Assembly: GCA_017354895.1 (NCBI GenBank) | Contig: CP071499.1 | Location: forward strand, 2,666,001 to 2,730,000 | DNA from: Podospora comata | Taxonomy: Eukaryota; Ascomycota; Sordariomycetes; Sordariales; Podosporaceae | Length of the DNA stretch: 64,000 nucleotides | Direction: 5' to 3' | Part shown: positions 21,941 to 34,078 of the stretch, one piece after another | Layout of the letters: each line of letters begins with the position of its first letter | Position numbering within the stretch: the first letter of the stretch is position 1 | Notes under the pieces: model-generated | Database searches by the model: none | Told to the model about the DNA's origin: nothing | Seen by the model: the letters and a program-made list of their open reading frames with translations, nothing else | Position numbers and translations under genes: made by a program

Positions 21941-24900
21941 ACTTGGATAGAGTTGATATGGGCTTTTTTACTGACTGGCGTCGGTTATGGGCCGCGAAAT
22001 ATGTCTGGATAATGGGAACTGGCTATCTGAAGCATAGTAGTAACTGGGATCTAAATCTTGGTTCGAGTTGTGATCAACTTGGAAAAGAAGTGTAGTGCCG
22101 TCGCTGGATGAACCTGTATGTATCTCGGATGAATGACTCGAGTTGCTCAACGTCCCGGTGCTCATTGGGTTGAATAGGATTGTGCTTAGACCTATCAAAC
22201 GGTGATATCAGCATGAGATGAACTCAATGGATGATGCACTGCAAACCGATATGAGTGAGTCTCAACCAGAGCCATCCTTGTTCCATAATCCCCGCCACAA
22301 ACTCCTACCAGATGATCCTGACTCGGCCTCAAGATCCGATATCAACGCCGTTGAGCGTTGCTTTTCACAGCCACTCTCAGAAATTATCATGATATGGTTT
22401 GTATGAATACCCCCAGATATGTAGAATTAAATTGATGCTATCGGTTGCAAGCGAGTCCCACGACAACAACCATGCAACGTTCGATTCTCAAAATCCGCTG
22501 GAACCTTGATAAACATGGGTCAAGGACCAGGGAAAGAAACGTTTGCTTGGCATTCGCGGGCATCTGCCCCACACAGTGATGAGTAAGCGAGCAAAGGGAA
22601 CCACAGTTTCTGCTCAACAACACCTCACCACGGCACGATGATCGCAACTTCTATTCGTATTCACCGCCTGTCTGTCATGGCTGACGACGACCTGCGGGAG
22701 TCTGAGCGGGCCAGACAAAAGAGGGCAGCCCCATTGTCAAACAATTGCCAACTCATGGTTCGGTGGCAGACCAGGCCTGAACCAATCACGAAGCCTCCCG
22801 GCACGGGCACACCATCTCAACCACACCAACCAAGGGGGTGGCCCGCCGCCCGCTCGGGAGGTGCTTTGCTTTTTCTTCACCTCGAGCAAGACATCAACAA
22901 TGCACATCCCAACCACCTCCCTCGAGCAGACCAGCATGTGGCTTCCCTGCCTGCTTCCGAGGAAGAGATCTTCGCCATTCACGTCAAAAAATAGCAAAGA
23001 TAGTGGCGTCCAAGGTGCCTGTATACCAAGCATCGCCGGCAAGGAGCCAAAAAAGGCCAGGCATTGGTCCCGTCACACGGCTTTCCCGCCCACACGCCGC
23101 ATCTCGTCCTGCCCGAAAGCATCCCACCCTGCTCGATGCTCGCCGCCGATACACACACCACCTTTTCCACAACACCGGCCGAAGACTCGCCGTCATGATT
23201 GGCCAATGCTTGGTCAATATGCATCATGTAGAGCGGTACCTTGAATGTTGCCCGTTTACAGCGTATATTACAGCGCTGGGTGGCTTGCCTTGTCCGTCCT
23301 GAGAAAGGATTGCCGCAGCAAATCACAGCTCTCCAAGCCAACCTCTCTCGCTTCCAGGAACACACACTCTCTCAAGAGAGAAGAGCGGTGACCAGCAAAC
23401 GTCCGAAACGATGTCTTTTAGAGCTTTTCCATGCCAAGCAACGCGGTCTCTTCTTGTTTCCGTCTTGTCGTTGCTTGATTCTTCCAGAAGTCTTGCATAG
23501 GCCAAAAGCTTATCATTGGATGACAACCATTTAGGTAAGCAGGATTGAGAAAAGCTCCGAGACAAGAGAGCCTCGTTTTCGAGAGGGGAAAAAGCCGGGT
23601 TGATCTGCAAGCAAGTTTTCTGGTTTTGCGTCAATGTGTGCGTATCTCATGAAAAGAGAAGGTGAGAAAGAAGGAATCTTTGTCCGGACGAACTCTCCTC
23701 TCTTTCTAAATGAAAAGGCCCGTCATCAAAAAAAATTAAAATTCAGATGGCGTAACCCGCATGGACATTGAAAACGTTTGGATCATAGTGTACGCCCAAC
23801 TCACTCACATGCAGATGGTCAAAAACCCAAAGTTGAGCTTGGGACGAGCGGGTAACCGCTGGTCCGGCCGCTTTTACCAGCCTTCTGTGACAAGTTGACA
23901 GTGACAGATAGCTGTACTAGAGAAGTCAATGACGGTTGAGCTGACGTCTAGAGGCATATTCGAGCTTGTCACTCAAAGCCCTCTTCACAAGCCAGCCTTT
24001 ACCAATCCTCTAGGTCATTGGGCACGCAGACTCTTTCGATTTTCAGGGTCCAACTGCAACAGCCGAACTCCTTGCTTCCATACTGACGTACGCACTTTAC
24101 ACTGAACTTGGTTTTCTCTCTCTCTGTCTCTCTCTTGGGATCAAATCACGGACATTCTCTTTGCTGACAGTGCCTTACATGAAAGCATATGTTTCTGTAA
24201 GGTAGAGTTTCAGATCCCGCTGTGCAACCATGCCCCCCCACTCTTTACCAACCTGTTTTGAGAGCTTGCAGCATACTCTATTCATACAGAGCCAGATTCA
24301 ATTTGTTGTGAAGACGGCTGGGCTGTGTGTGGAGAGTTGTCGTGCCTCCGCCGCACACGCTGAATTTGATCCTTTTCTCAGAACGGGAGATCTTGTGCCG
24401 CACGCCTGCTGGATGCGCCCCCCTTATTCTGGAGATTGGACGGGGAAAATATTGGGAGAAACTATTAAAGGGTTGGCATTCTGCCCGGTTTCGATGTTGG
24501 GTTATCTATCTTCAGCTTCAGAAAAAAGTTGGCTTGGGCTAAAGTCTTTCTTGATCTTGGATTGTTTGGGTAGGCCTCGGTCTGATCGATCTTGAATGTT
24601 CAGGAGTGCATAGCTATAAGCCCCACAAGGAGACGACGTCAAGGATGGTTATGGATTTGCAATGAAAATGATGGGGATAGTCGGAAGGATTTAGTGTAGG
24701 GCAGAGTAGGTCATGATGTTGGTAAAGTTCAAGAGAGCGATCTGAAAAGCGAGCCTCAGATGTGCCTCTCTTGGCAGGTAGGGCTGTTGGCCGTTGTTGT
24801 AGTTGTTGTTGGCATTATAAAGGGAAAAAGAAAATCGCGAGGCTCTTGTTTATTATGTCTCTCTTTTTCTTCCTCCGCCCACGAGCGGCACTGCACAGAA

Positions 24901-27491
24901 AGCAAAAGAAAAGGAGGAACAAAGTTGTTGTTGATGGCCGAACGCGACAGGCGCCACGCCACACCATCGCCGACCCGAGAGGGCCTTCCTTGCTGCATTC
25001 AGTCACCATCGTCGTGGATGTATAAAACATTATTTTATACATGCAGTGCAAGTGTTTGCAAGTTGCACATGCAACTAGTGAGGCTCATTAAAACCTCCTG
25101 CCGTCTCCATGACTTGAGTTTCCTGATTTGTGGAGCTTTGCTTGCCCATCAACGGTGGGTGTGGAGAACGGTCTGACTTTCAACACTGTGTTGGCAAAGT
25201 GGAAACGAAACGCGAGGCGCGATTGCCCAAAGAGAGCGTGACTGCAGGTTTTTGAATGGAAAGAGGTTATAGTGTGTACATGCGATGCGACTCTGGAAGA
25301 GAGCTTGGAAGATTGCATATACGAAAGGAAATAATATCGGCGGGATAATATTGAATAATAACCTTAATAAAACAAGAGATAGCAACGGCCGGTGCCTTGT
25401 CCACGTTGGGCAGGTTTGGTTCCGTGACTGGGCATTTCCCCAGGCAAACAGACCGCTGACCCATTCACATTGCTCTTTGGAGAAAGAGAGGAAGAGAGAG
25501 AGAGACTATCTCTGCTTAACGGTTTGACCGGAACGAGAAATTGGAACGGGGCGCTGGTCCATCCGGCAATCCACTGGGGCGATGAGGAATAAATTCCGGC
25601 TCCATTCCAGTTGATCCTCACGGGCAGTGACTGAGATGGGAATAGGATGAACACAGTGGCCAGCAACAGGCAGCGGCTTGAAACATATAAACTGGGAAAC
25701 TTCTTTCTGTGAGCACTTCGTAGTGTAGCTTCTGCAAGGAGACGTGGATGGATTTATGCACAAAAGCCGTGTAGAGTCGCCTCGGTGGGCTCGTCGCAAG
25801 GAGATGGGAAGCCCCTGGCACCCTTGCACGACGACATTAGGCCTGCAGCATGGGCCCTGCTAGCGCGCCTTGGGTCAATGCTCGTTCCTCCCTCGCTGGC
25901 CAATGGGCGAAGATGGGGGATCAACACATGGCCTGAGGGAACAGAGGAGGAGCTTTGGGTCCGAGGTTTAGGAGGTTGGAAATAGGTGGGGTGAAGACAG
26001 ACACAGTTTACATTGACAGTTTGCGTTGTTGAAACTGAGATCTGAGATTTCACGAATCGAAGAGAAAGTCAAGATATACTAATGAGAAACGGTAGTAGTA
26101 GGTAATTAGATCGGATATTGATTTCTTAGTCTGGGTAGGTCAGACTGTACTGTATGAATAGCCGGTGGGTGGAGTGTCTTGGTTCTTGGCCGGCGCCCGA
26201 TGCACGGAAAGAGGCCGACTCGTTCCCTCCTGGTTCTGGCGTGCACCGCCGTCCTAAGCCGTTGCCCTGTCTCAACTAGTCGCTGCACGTCTGGCCTCCT
26301 CCAGACAGCCCACGACAGGAGACACCAGAGGAGAACTTCCCTAGGTTCCTCATACTACACCCAAATCCCATTCCCACGTCCCCTCTACCCCCAATCCCCC
26401 CCTCTATTCCCGTCCCATCACTCTTTCTTTCCCACCTCGCCGAACCGACGACACGCTCCGGCCCCCCGATTACGAAATTTCCTTTTTTTTTCGACACCAC
26501 GACCTTCGCCCTTCTGTGCCTCGCCGTGTTTCGAGAAAGCGCCCCTTCCACCCTTTCACCTTTCGATTCGCGTCCGCCTTCTACAAGCTCCCCATCTCGG
26601 CCTCTCTTTTTTTTTTTTTGTCGTTAACGTCCCAACTCGAAATCTCAGTCTCGCTCGCCCGTGTCGTCTCATAGCATCTTGTCTCTGGGCTGTCTGTTTG
26701 CTTGTCTACTACGCATCTCTTTCGTTCTCGGTTCGCTATTTGTCCTCACGCAGAAACGAACCACCCACAGAAAAAAAAACATTGACCACGCCGTCTGCTC
26801 GGACCAGCTTGCTCCCAACTCCCATCCGATAATTCTGGCCCTCCCCGATGTCCCGTCTCCAGTAACGGCCGAATTTGCAGTTGTCAGTCGTGACGCGGCA
26901 CTGCCTCTACCCCATACTCCTTTCCCTCAGCCTGCGACTCCCGACGGGTTGTGACCGGGCTTGAGACCGCCAGACCAGGCAAGAAAGTTCACGGTGACAG
27001 TGGGCTTCTTCTTCAGAGACGGACAACGTCATCCACCTCCCTCTTTGGCCGCCGGGCGACCTTCAGTTCTATAGTGTCACCATCGTTAAAAAAGGTCTTC
27101 GTACCACCATACACGGAGCCTCGATTTATTTGAAAAGGCTCCGTTCTTGTCAACGCAATTGGCAGGTGAGTTCGATGCTGGGACTTGTCGTCCCCCCCAT
27201 TGATCAGCACAATTGCAAAAAAAAAAACGTGGGGGTCACCTTGCCTTTTTCAGCAAACACACATTTCTGTCCTCAGTTGAGCTACGCACTTTGCCATTGT
27301 CTTTTTCCCGAGCCTCTTGATGAATGGTCTCGCTGACAGACTCCATGCAGAAACCCTGCCTTAATACTTTCGTTCAACCTCGCAATCTGCTTGTCAAAGT
27401 TTGAGCACCGTCGGGCAGCTCATCTCTCCGAGACTTTGAACAAGAACATCCATCTAGTTCTGCCTTGGACCTGAACAGATCTCCAGATATC
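21941..27491. other. 5.5 kb gene-poor stretch ending in the BNI4 leader
   Basis: No gene is supportable between 21941 and about 26170. Open frames such as 22638-22994 and 25754-26053 lack motifs, and I see no transposon or RNA gene. CT-rich and T-rich patches occur near 24115-24135. From about 26200 the plus strand is pyrimidine-rich with T runs and looks like the promoter and long 5' leader of the BNI4-family gene. The leader may contain a spliced intron (listed separately). Confidence 0.5.
27166..27350 (+). other. Candidate intron in the BNI4 5' leader
   Basis: A strong donor (GGCAG before GTGAGT at 27166) pairs with a downstream branch-like GCTGACA and the acceptor CCATGCAG ending at 27350, about 140 bases before the start codon. 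Its length of 185 bases is long for this window but typical of leader introns. No coding frame supports it, so confidence is moderate. Confidence 0.4.
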
Positions 27492-30180
27492 ATGGCCGCA
27501 CTGGTACAAGGATATCCACAGCAATCTGGGACAGTCACAATGCTTCAGACCAGACCGGCCTCAGCCTCGGGCATGCTGCCAGTTCAGTCAAATGCGCAAT
27601 ATGCTCAGGGTGGAGCTCATAGAAATAGTATCCACGGCTTGCCCACAGGAGTGGCTTCTCCTGTGGTGTACCGTGGCGGCTCAGGGTCTGTCCAACCTTA
27701 TGCCTACACAGGCACACCCAGCCTTAATCCGACGACACAATGGCAACAGGTCAGGTCACACCGGACATCATCCTCGCCAGCAGTGCCGACTATCCAGACG
27801 CTGGACTATCTACAGCCTGGTGTGGCCCGCTCTCGGTACGCGGCCAGCAACTCCATGACAAACTTGCCTAGTACGGCATCCATCAGTTTGACGGGTGCCG
27901 GGTCTCGGGATGATTCAGCCCTGCCGTCATCAGGAACACGCAGAGCCGGTGCGCAGGCATCACAGATGAACGGAACATCGCTGTCGCCACCGATTGCACA
28001 GGCGGCGCCGCGGGTGTCACCGGAAAGATACAGGAGAACTGCGTTGCGGTCTTCTGACTCGGCGGGCTCGGGCCTAGGGAAACAGCCCCAGGAAACGGCA
28101 ACCGCTGGGCGCCCAGGCCACACTCGGAGTGCATCGGATCAAAAGCCTGTGATGCTGCGGACTCCCCAGTTGCACCAGATGAACAGGCCAAACAGCTATA
28201 TCGGCTCGGTATCTGGGTCGGCGATTGACGACATGGGGTTTGTCCGCGGTCAGGGACAAGAGGAACCCAGAAGAACTCGCAGACGCAGCTTGCCCGCATT
28301 GGATTCTGCCGGTTTTTCCACGCCCTTGACCCCGCCCGAGCTTAAGCAGCCGGAACTACCAAGCCGTCCAGATCGACCAGCATCGGCCAAGGTGGCCGAA
28401 AAGAAGAACAACAACCCCAACAAAGTTGCCAAAGCTGGAAGCAACAAGGCCGGCGACAGAAACAACAACAGCGCTACTACTGATGCCCGTCTTGGCAGCT
28501 CGGACAGCCGGTCCTCTGGCCGCAGCGCTGGAAGCAACAATTCCAGAGCTTCCTCTTCTGTAAGTGATTTCTGACCTGCATATCTCGTGGCTGCATTGTC
28601 CAATCACATGTTATGGCGGCAATGTTGGGGGTTGGATCAACCAGCGCTAATCATCTCCTACCACTTTAGTCGGCCAACCGCAGCGCGAAGGCTTCCAACC
28701 CCACCGGAAACCCCGCCCCATCTTCCTCCTCGCCTTCTGAGCAGACGGGCAACAGCCAAGATTATCCCCGGCTGGTCAACATTCCCCCACGAAGTTCATC
28801 GTCCGATGCTGCAACTGCGAAGCGTGCCGTCAATTCGTCTCCCCTTTCCAAGGCAATGGGCACGGAGACTGAGAATGGCGTTTCGGCCGATGCCGCCGAC
28901 AGCGCGATTCAGGAGGCCGTGAAGCCGACCACGCCTCGCGTCGAGAGTCCGGCCGCCAAGCAGCTGGCTGCCATCAACGAGAAGGGAGGGAAGCCAAAGA
29001 ACAAGACATCGAGACTTAGGAGAGCCTTCTCCTTTGGCAGCGCGGCAGAGTTCCGGAAAGCGGTACATGCTAACAGCGAAGCCGCCGAGAATGGGCCAGG
29101 CAAGCTCCAGAAGGAGCAGAGCCAGGAGGATGCGTACGAGACGGAACAAGCCCGCATCGCCCAGCGACAAGAAGAGGCTGGCATCGGCAGCAACATCTAC
29201 GGCGGCAGACTCTTCTCGGGATCGACCGATAACCTATCAATCTCATCAACGGCATCCTCGGCTTCGATTATGATTCGGAAGATGGGTCGTGGAATGAAGA
29301 AGGGCGGTCGTTCCCTTGTCGGCCTTTTCCGGCCCAAGTCCATCATTGGTGTGCCGGCCGCCGATGCCAGGATGCCCGAGGCCATGGAAGCTACCGTCTC
29401 CATGGTCAATGTCGAGGCCGAGCGCGAGCGTGTCAATGTGAACGCCGACCCTCGAACGCAAGCCGGTGGCGGTACCGGCTTCCCCCGTCTCGAGCGAAAT
29501 TCCATCGACGCCGCCAATGTACCCACACTCGAAGCGGATCCACGATCTAGCACAGGCACAGACAGCTCGGCAGCACGAAAGAGCATTGTTGGCGGTGAGA
29601 AGGAACGTGCCGAGGTCTTGGCTGCTGTCCGAAAGGGCATCTTGAAGAGTACGTTTGTTCTTTTCTGGTGAAGAGGCATGTTGCTAACATTGTTGTTTTA
29701 GAAGACCGCAATGGCTCCGCCAGCCCATCTCCACGTGGTACAGAACCGCCTCATGCTCCTAATGTCACCGATTCCCCTACCTCCAGCGCTCCCAGCACCC
29801 CCAATGATGAGCAGCAAGGACACAGACGGACTGCGCCTGTCGCCATTGGCAGTGAGGATTACTTTGTTTCGGCCCTCCGTCTCCGCCAGGACACCAAGAG
29901 CGCGCCCGGAACCCCTCAGGGCAGCCTGAAGCGCAACGCCACCTTCAGCCCCCGCATCATCACCTTTGAGACATGGCCGAGCGGGGAGTACGATCGCCGT
30001 GGTGACATCGCGACGTGCAACCGCCTGACGCCAATGCTTGCTCAGCAGATCAAGGAAGAACTGAACACATTCAAGATGGTGAGTCTCCTACTGATTATTC
30101 GAGCGATGCATGAGATACTAACAACCAACCAGGAGATGGAGGTTCACGAAAACTCCAAGATTTACACGCATTTCTTCTAA
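27492..30180 (+). CDS. BNI4: BNI4-family septum/chitin-synthase scaffold
   Basis: Exons 27492-28559, 28670-29648, 29702-30078 and 30133-30180 give 823 residues. Introns have GTAAGT, GTACGT and GTGAGT donors. The start is the first ATG (MAALVQGYPQQ); the nine upstream in-frame codons begin with TTG and are rejected. Almost all of the protein is disordered Ser/Pro/Gly-rich sequence with basic patches. The recognisable part is the last 60 residues: SPRIITFETWPSGEYDRRGD, then ATCNRLTPMLAQQIKEELN and a terminal EMEVHENSKIYTHFF. This is the conserved C-terminus of yeast Bni4 and Afr1. Bni4 brings PP1 phosphatase and chitin synthase III to septins. The PP1 docking site, an RVxF motif in yeast, appears here as KRNATF, with Ala where Val is expected. 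The family call is from memory of that tail. Confidence 0.72.
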
Positions 30181-31718
30181 TGATTCAAGACGAATGGCCC
30201 GCACCCCTTTCAAGCACAGCAGCACCTCTCTCGGCTCGATTCTCTTTTTTCTGCACCAAGGGCGGCGAAGACGACCTCCCGTCGTGTATTTGACCAAAGG
30301 ATTTGCACAATTCCCAGGCGTTTTTCTTTTTCTCTCTCATGGGACAAAGCATAGTAAGGTGTCATGGCGTTGATTTAAGTCTTTTTTTCTTGTTCTCACA
30401 TTGATCTCGACAAACTTTTTTGTTTCTCTTTATTTCCGTCTAGAATCTGGCACACAGCAGCACAGCGAAATTTAATTACAAGCGGGGTATGGGGGTGAAT
30501 ACGGCCACGGGTTCACCTTGATCCTTTTTCTTATTTTCCTAAACAAAATTATGTTTCTGGTTCATTCAACGAAGTGGGGAGATGTGTACGTGTGTGCGTA
30601 CTTGGTTGAGAGTTGAGTACTGTCTGTCAGCGAAAGCGAAGCGAATTGTATCTTTAACAAGCAGAGATGTGGCTAGAGGTGTAAGGGTTGATGGGTGATG
30701 AGTGATGTTGAAAGACAGAAGACAGCGTGAAGTTTCTTAATAGATGTGTCTGGGTCTGGTGTTTTGACGGGGGGGGGATGGTGTTGTGAGGAGGGGGAGT
30801 GGCGTGATGTCGCGGTGGTGGTGGTGAACTATGGAGGGAGTTGAGCAACAACAGGGACGAAAGAGACGACGATGAAGAGGAACAACTACAACAACAACAT
30901 CAACAACACAAAACAAAACACAAAGCAAGTATGGGGAGAAAAAGGCAACAAGACGTAATGGTGATGGTGGGTGGAGGAGGTGATTTTTTGTCAATTCGGC
31001 ATTCAGAGACAAGTTCAAAAATACATATATCATCTTTTTCTTTTCTTTTGCGCTTTTTGGGAGATGTTTGATAGTTGAGGTGTATGTTGTGTGAAGTTGC
31101 GGAATGGGGGAGGATGATGATGGTGAGGGAGTGGGGGTAATTCTACTGGGTGTGGTGGTGGTGTAAAGTAGATAGATATTATTGTCGAGTTGGAATGGGA
31201 TATATGGGTTTACAAGCTTGACGAGTAGTGGTTGTGATGTGTTATCATCAGCTTATATTTGGTATATGCGAGGCCGTTATAGATGTGCTGTATGCACGGC
31301 GCAACCGAGCCGGGCCAAGGTGGGAACTAGTTTCCTGGAGTTTACAAATGGAAACTGGCCGTTGGATGATGACCTGCCTTGCTTTTTGGTTGGCGGTGCT
31401 TTTGGCTAACGGTCGCGAACCTTGCAGTAGCTTGGGGCTGAAGAGTGGGATGAGGGGATGGGGAGATGGGGATGGGGAAGATCGAGATGGGATTTGTTTC
31501 TATTGGGTTCTACGGGGACAGGAAGAAACAACAGAAGAAGAAGAATTCTGTCGATGGTGTGCAGGTGATCACGACCCGAGCTGGGATATCCGGTATCTTT
31601 CAGATGTATGATTGATTGTCCCTCTGCAGCAGCAAACGACCGAGCCCCGTCCTGTGTTAGAGTGTGTTAGGCAAACCACTTTACGGGGAGTGGGCCGGTC
31701 AGTGGTGTCATAGATTGC

Positions 31719-31749
<31 letters not shown>

Positions 31750-32335
31750 CTGCATGAATAGCCATTCTCGTGTGCAGGACCACACTACCACTTCGGTGTC
31801 CTCCCACTCCCCGCGTGTCCGTTGCGTCCGGTTCTCCGTATGGAGGGTTGGTTCGTTTGTGAAATACGAACTTTTTTTCTTGTGATCTGCCTGCGCACAA
31901 GTGTGAAGAAAGGGTTTGTGGGGGTGGGTGCCGTGCGTTCAGGGGTCTTGAAGGAGGACAGTGTGAGTTTGGGGAGGAGCTAACTGTGTTTGGGGCCTCG
32001 AGAAGTGCATAGGCCAATCAGATGCGGCGCGCAAAGAAGTGTGGGTTCAGCCTTGCAGGGCTGGCTGGGTGAGAGAGGCTGAGATAATGGGATTTTTTTT
32101 TTGTTTTTTTGTTTTTTTTGGAGGGGTTGCGGATTTGCGATTACAGCGAAAATTGAAGGGAAGATTTGCGACGACGACGACGACGACGACGACGGAAAAG
32201 GTGAACTTGGGAAGGGAAAAAATCGTGGCGTTTTTTACTTTGGGAAGAAGGCTCCTCCACGCCGCTGGTGGGAGAGGTGGTACCTCGCAGGCTGGTTCTT
32301 CTTTCTTCTTTGGCAGTAGAGGGTTGTACTCGACC
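30181..32335. other. 2.2 kb intergenic stretch with TA repeat
   Basis: It contains the BNI4 3' flank, CAA-rich and GGT-rich patches near 30780-30960, a TA microsatellite at 31722-31746, and the DUS1 promoter or leader. From 32039 to 32335 the frame is open and continuous with DUS1 (see findings). No other gene is apparent. Confidence 0.5.
31722..31746. repeat. TA dinucleotide microsatellite
   Basis: About twelve uninterrupted TA units in an intergenic region. Confidence 0.95.
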
Positions 32336-34015
32336 ATGGCGACGGCTCCGACAACAGATGCCCCAGCGGCGGCGACGGTGAAGAAGTTGCACGGGAGGGA
32401 GTTCTACGAGAGTATCGGGTCGCCAAAGTATATCCTCGCGCCAATGGTTGATCAGTCTGAATTTGTACGCCCTCCCTTCTCTGTTCATGACTGATTTTTG
32501 GCTGACGTGATGGTTTTTTGCTTCCAGGCCTGGCGTATGCTCTCCCGCTCATTCATGCCCCCCGAGCTGCAGTCTAAACTCCTCGCCTACACCCCCATGT
32601 TCCACGCCCGATTGTTCTCCCAAGACGCTCCGAAGCCGCCCTACAACAAATACCGCGACTCGCACTTCCAGTGCGTCCTCCCCAAAGACCCCGCCACCCT
32701 CTGGCTCGACGGCAACCCCCTTGTCGGCGACAGGCCGCTGTTTGTACAATTCTGCGCCAACGACCCCCAGCACTTGCTGGCTGCTGCCTTAAAAGTCGCC
32801 CCCTACTGCGACGCGGTAGACCTCAACCTTGGCTGCCCGCAAGGTATCGCCAAAAAGGGGCACTACGGCAGTTTCTTGCAGGAGGATCAGGAGTTGATTT
32901 ATAGGTTGATCAACACCCTTCACGAGAATCTTCCCATCCCAGTAACGGCCAAGATTAGGATTTTGGAAACAAAGGAGAAGACGCTGGAGTACGCAAAGAA
33001 TGTGTTGAGTGCCGGGGCGAGTATATTGACTGTTCACGGGAGGAGGAGGGAGCAGAAGAGCCATTTGACGGGGGTGGCGGATTGGGAGTATATTCGGTAT
33101 TTGAGGGATAACCTACCGGCGGAGACGGTCATTTTTGCGAACGGGAATGTTCTGGAGCACGGGGATATCGAGGAGTGTATTGCTGCTACGGGGGCGGATG
33201 GGGTTATGTCTGCTGAGGGGAACTTGTCTAACCCGGCGATTTTTGCGCCTGAGCCTCAGCCGGGGGCGTTTGAGGATGAGTTCTGGAGGGGGAGGGACGG
33301 GAAGGGGGGATGGAGGGTTGATGCTGTTTTTAGACGGTATCTGGATATTTTACACAAGTATGTGAAGGGGGGTGAGCCACCGGCGAGGAGGCCATTGTTT
33401 GTACCTGGGAAGGGGATGGATACGGAGTGGATGAAGGAGGAGATTGTGATCCCGCCGAAAAAGGGGTCGAAATCAGAGGCATTCGGTAACCCCAACTATG
33501 GTGCCCTTCAGGCGCACATGTTCCACCTCTTACGGCACTTTGTCTCAAAGCACCATGATGTAAGAGATGCATTGGCTAGGGCGAGGTTAGGAGAGTTGGA
33601 GCAGTTTGAGGGGATATACAAGATGGTTGAGAAGAAGGTTGCGGAGGGACTCATCGAGTACGAGGAGACGGATGGGAAGTCGATGGAGGATCCTGCGGAG
33701 GAAGAGAGGTTAAAGAAGCTGGTGGAGGAGATGGGTCCGGCGGAGACGAGCGCGACGGCGATTTTGAGGTGTAAGAGGCCTTGGTGGTGTGTGCAGCCTA
33801 TCATTCGGCCGTTGCCCAAGGAGGCGATGGCTAGAGGTGCGATTCAGCCGGGGAAGAAGGATAAGAAGCGGGTAGCGGAGGAGGAGGCCAAGGGCGGTGA
33901 GAAGAGGGTGAAGGGCGATGAGACAAATGGGGGGGATGCTAAGGTGGTAGAGGCCGTGAAAGAGGAGCTGGAGAAGCAGACGGAGTTCCAAACGAGCGAG
34001 CTTGTTAGCGGCTGA
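32336..34015 (+). CDS. DUS1: tRNA-dihydrouridine synthase 1 (Dus1)
   Basis: Exons 32336-32464 and 32528-34015 flank a 63-base GTACGC..CAG intron, giving 538 residues. Dus1 reduces uridine in the tRNA D-loop (U16/U17 in yeast) with FMN and NADPH. The TIM-barrel starts at YILAPMVDQSEFAWR (about 32-46). The catalytic Cys146 sits in VDLNLGCPQGIAKKGHYGSF. KIRILETKEKTLEYAK and LTVHGRRREQKSHLTG (FMN and tRNA contacts in the family) follow, then NGNVLEHGDIEECI and ADGVMSAEGNLSNPAIF. A helical domain at about 350-420 (ALQAHMFHLLRHF) completes the fold. The tail beyond about 460 is Lys/Glu-rich, with the nuclear-signal-like KKDKKR. The frame is also open for 99 codons upstream, which could add a mitochondrial presequence. 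Confidence 0.93.
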
Positions 34016-34078
34016 AATCTCGAGGGAATATAGATGAATAAATGATCATCACTGCAAACTGGGCTGGGTGTGGGTTCT

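Noticed and set aside
22436-22452. Fragment GCTATCGGTTGCAAG resembling the core of the SINE-like repeat
   Set aside because: The match is about 14 of 15 bases with no similarity on either side, which is expected by chance in a window of this size.
22470-22490. ACGTTCGATTCTC, similar to a tRNA B box
   Set aside because: No A box, acceptor stem or cloverleaf can be drawn around it. I found no tRNA gene in the window.
26179-26832. 217-codon open frame before BNI4
   Set aside because: It is a product of a pyrimidine-rich leader (Pro/Ser/Leu/Phe/Arg low complexity). It fits promoter and 5' leader better than a protein.
27465-27491. Nine extra codons upstream of the BNI4 start
   Set aside because: They begin with TTG, not ATG. 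The first ATG at 27492 gives a natural start.
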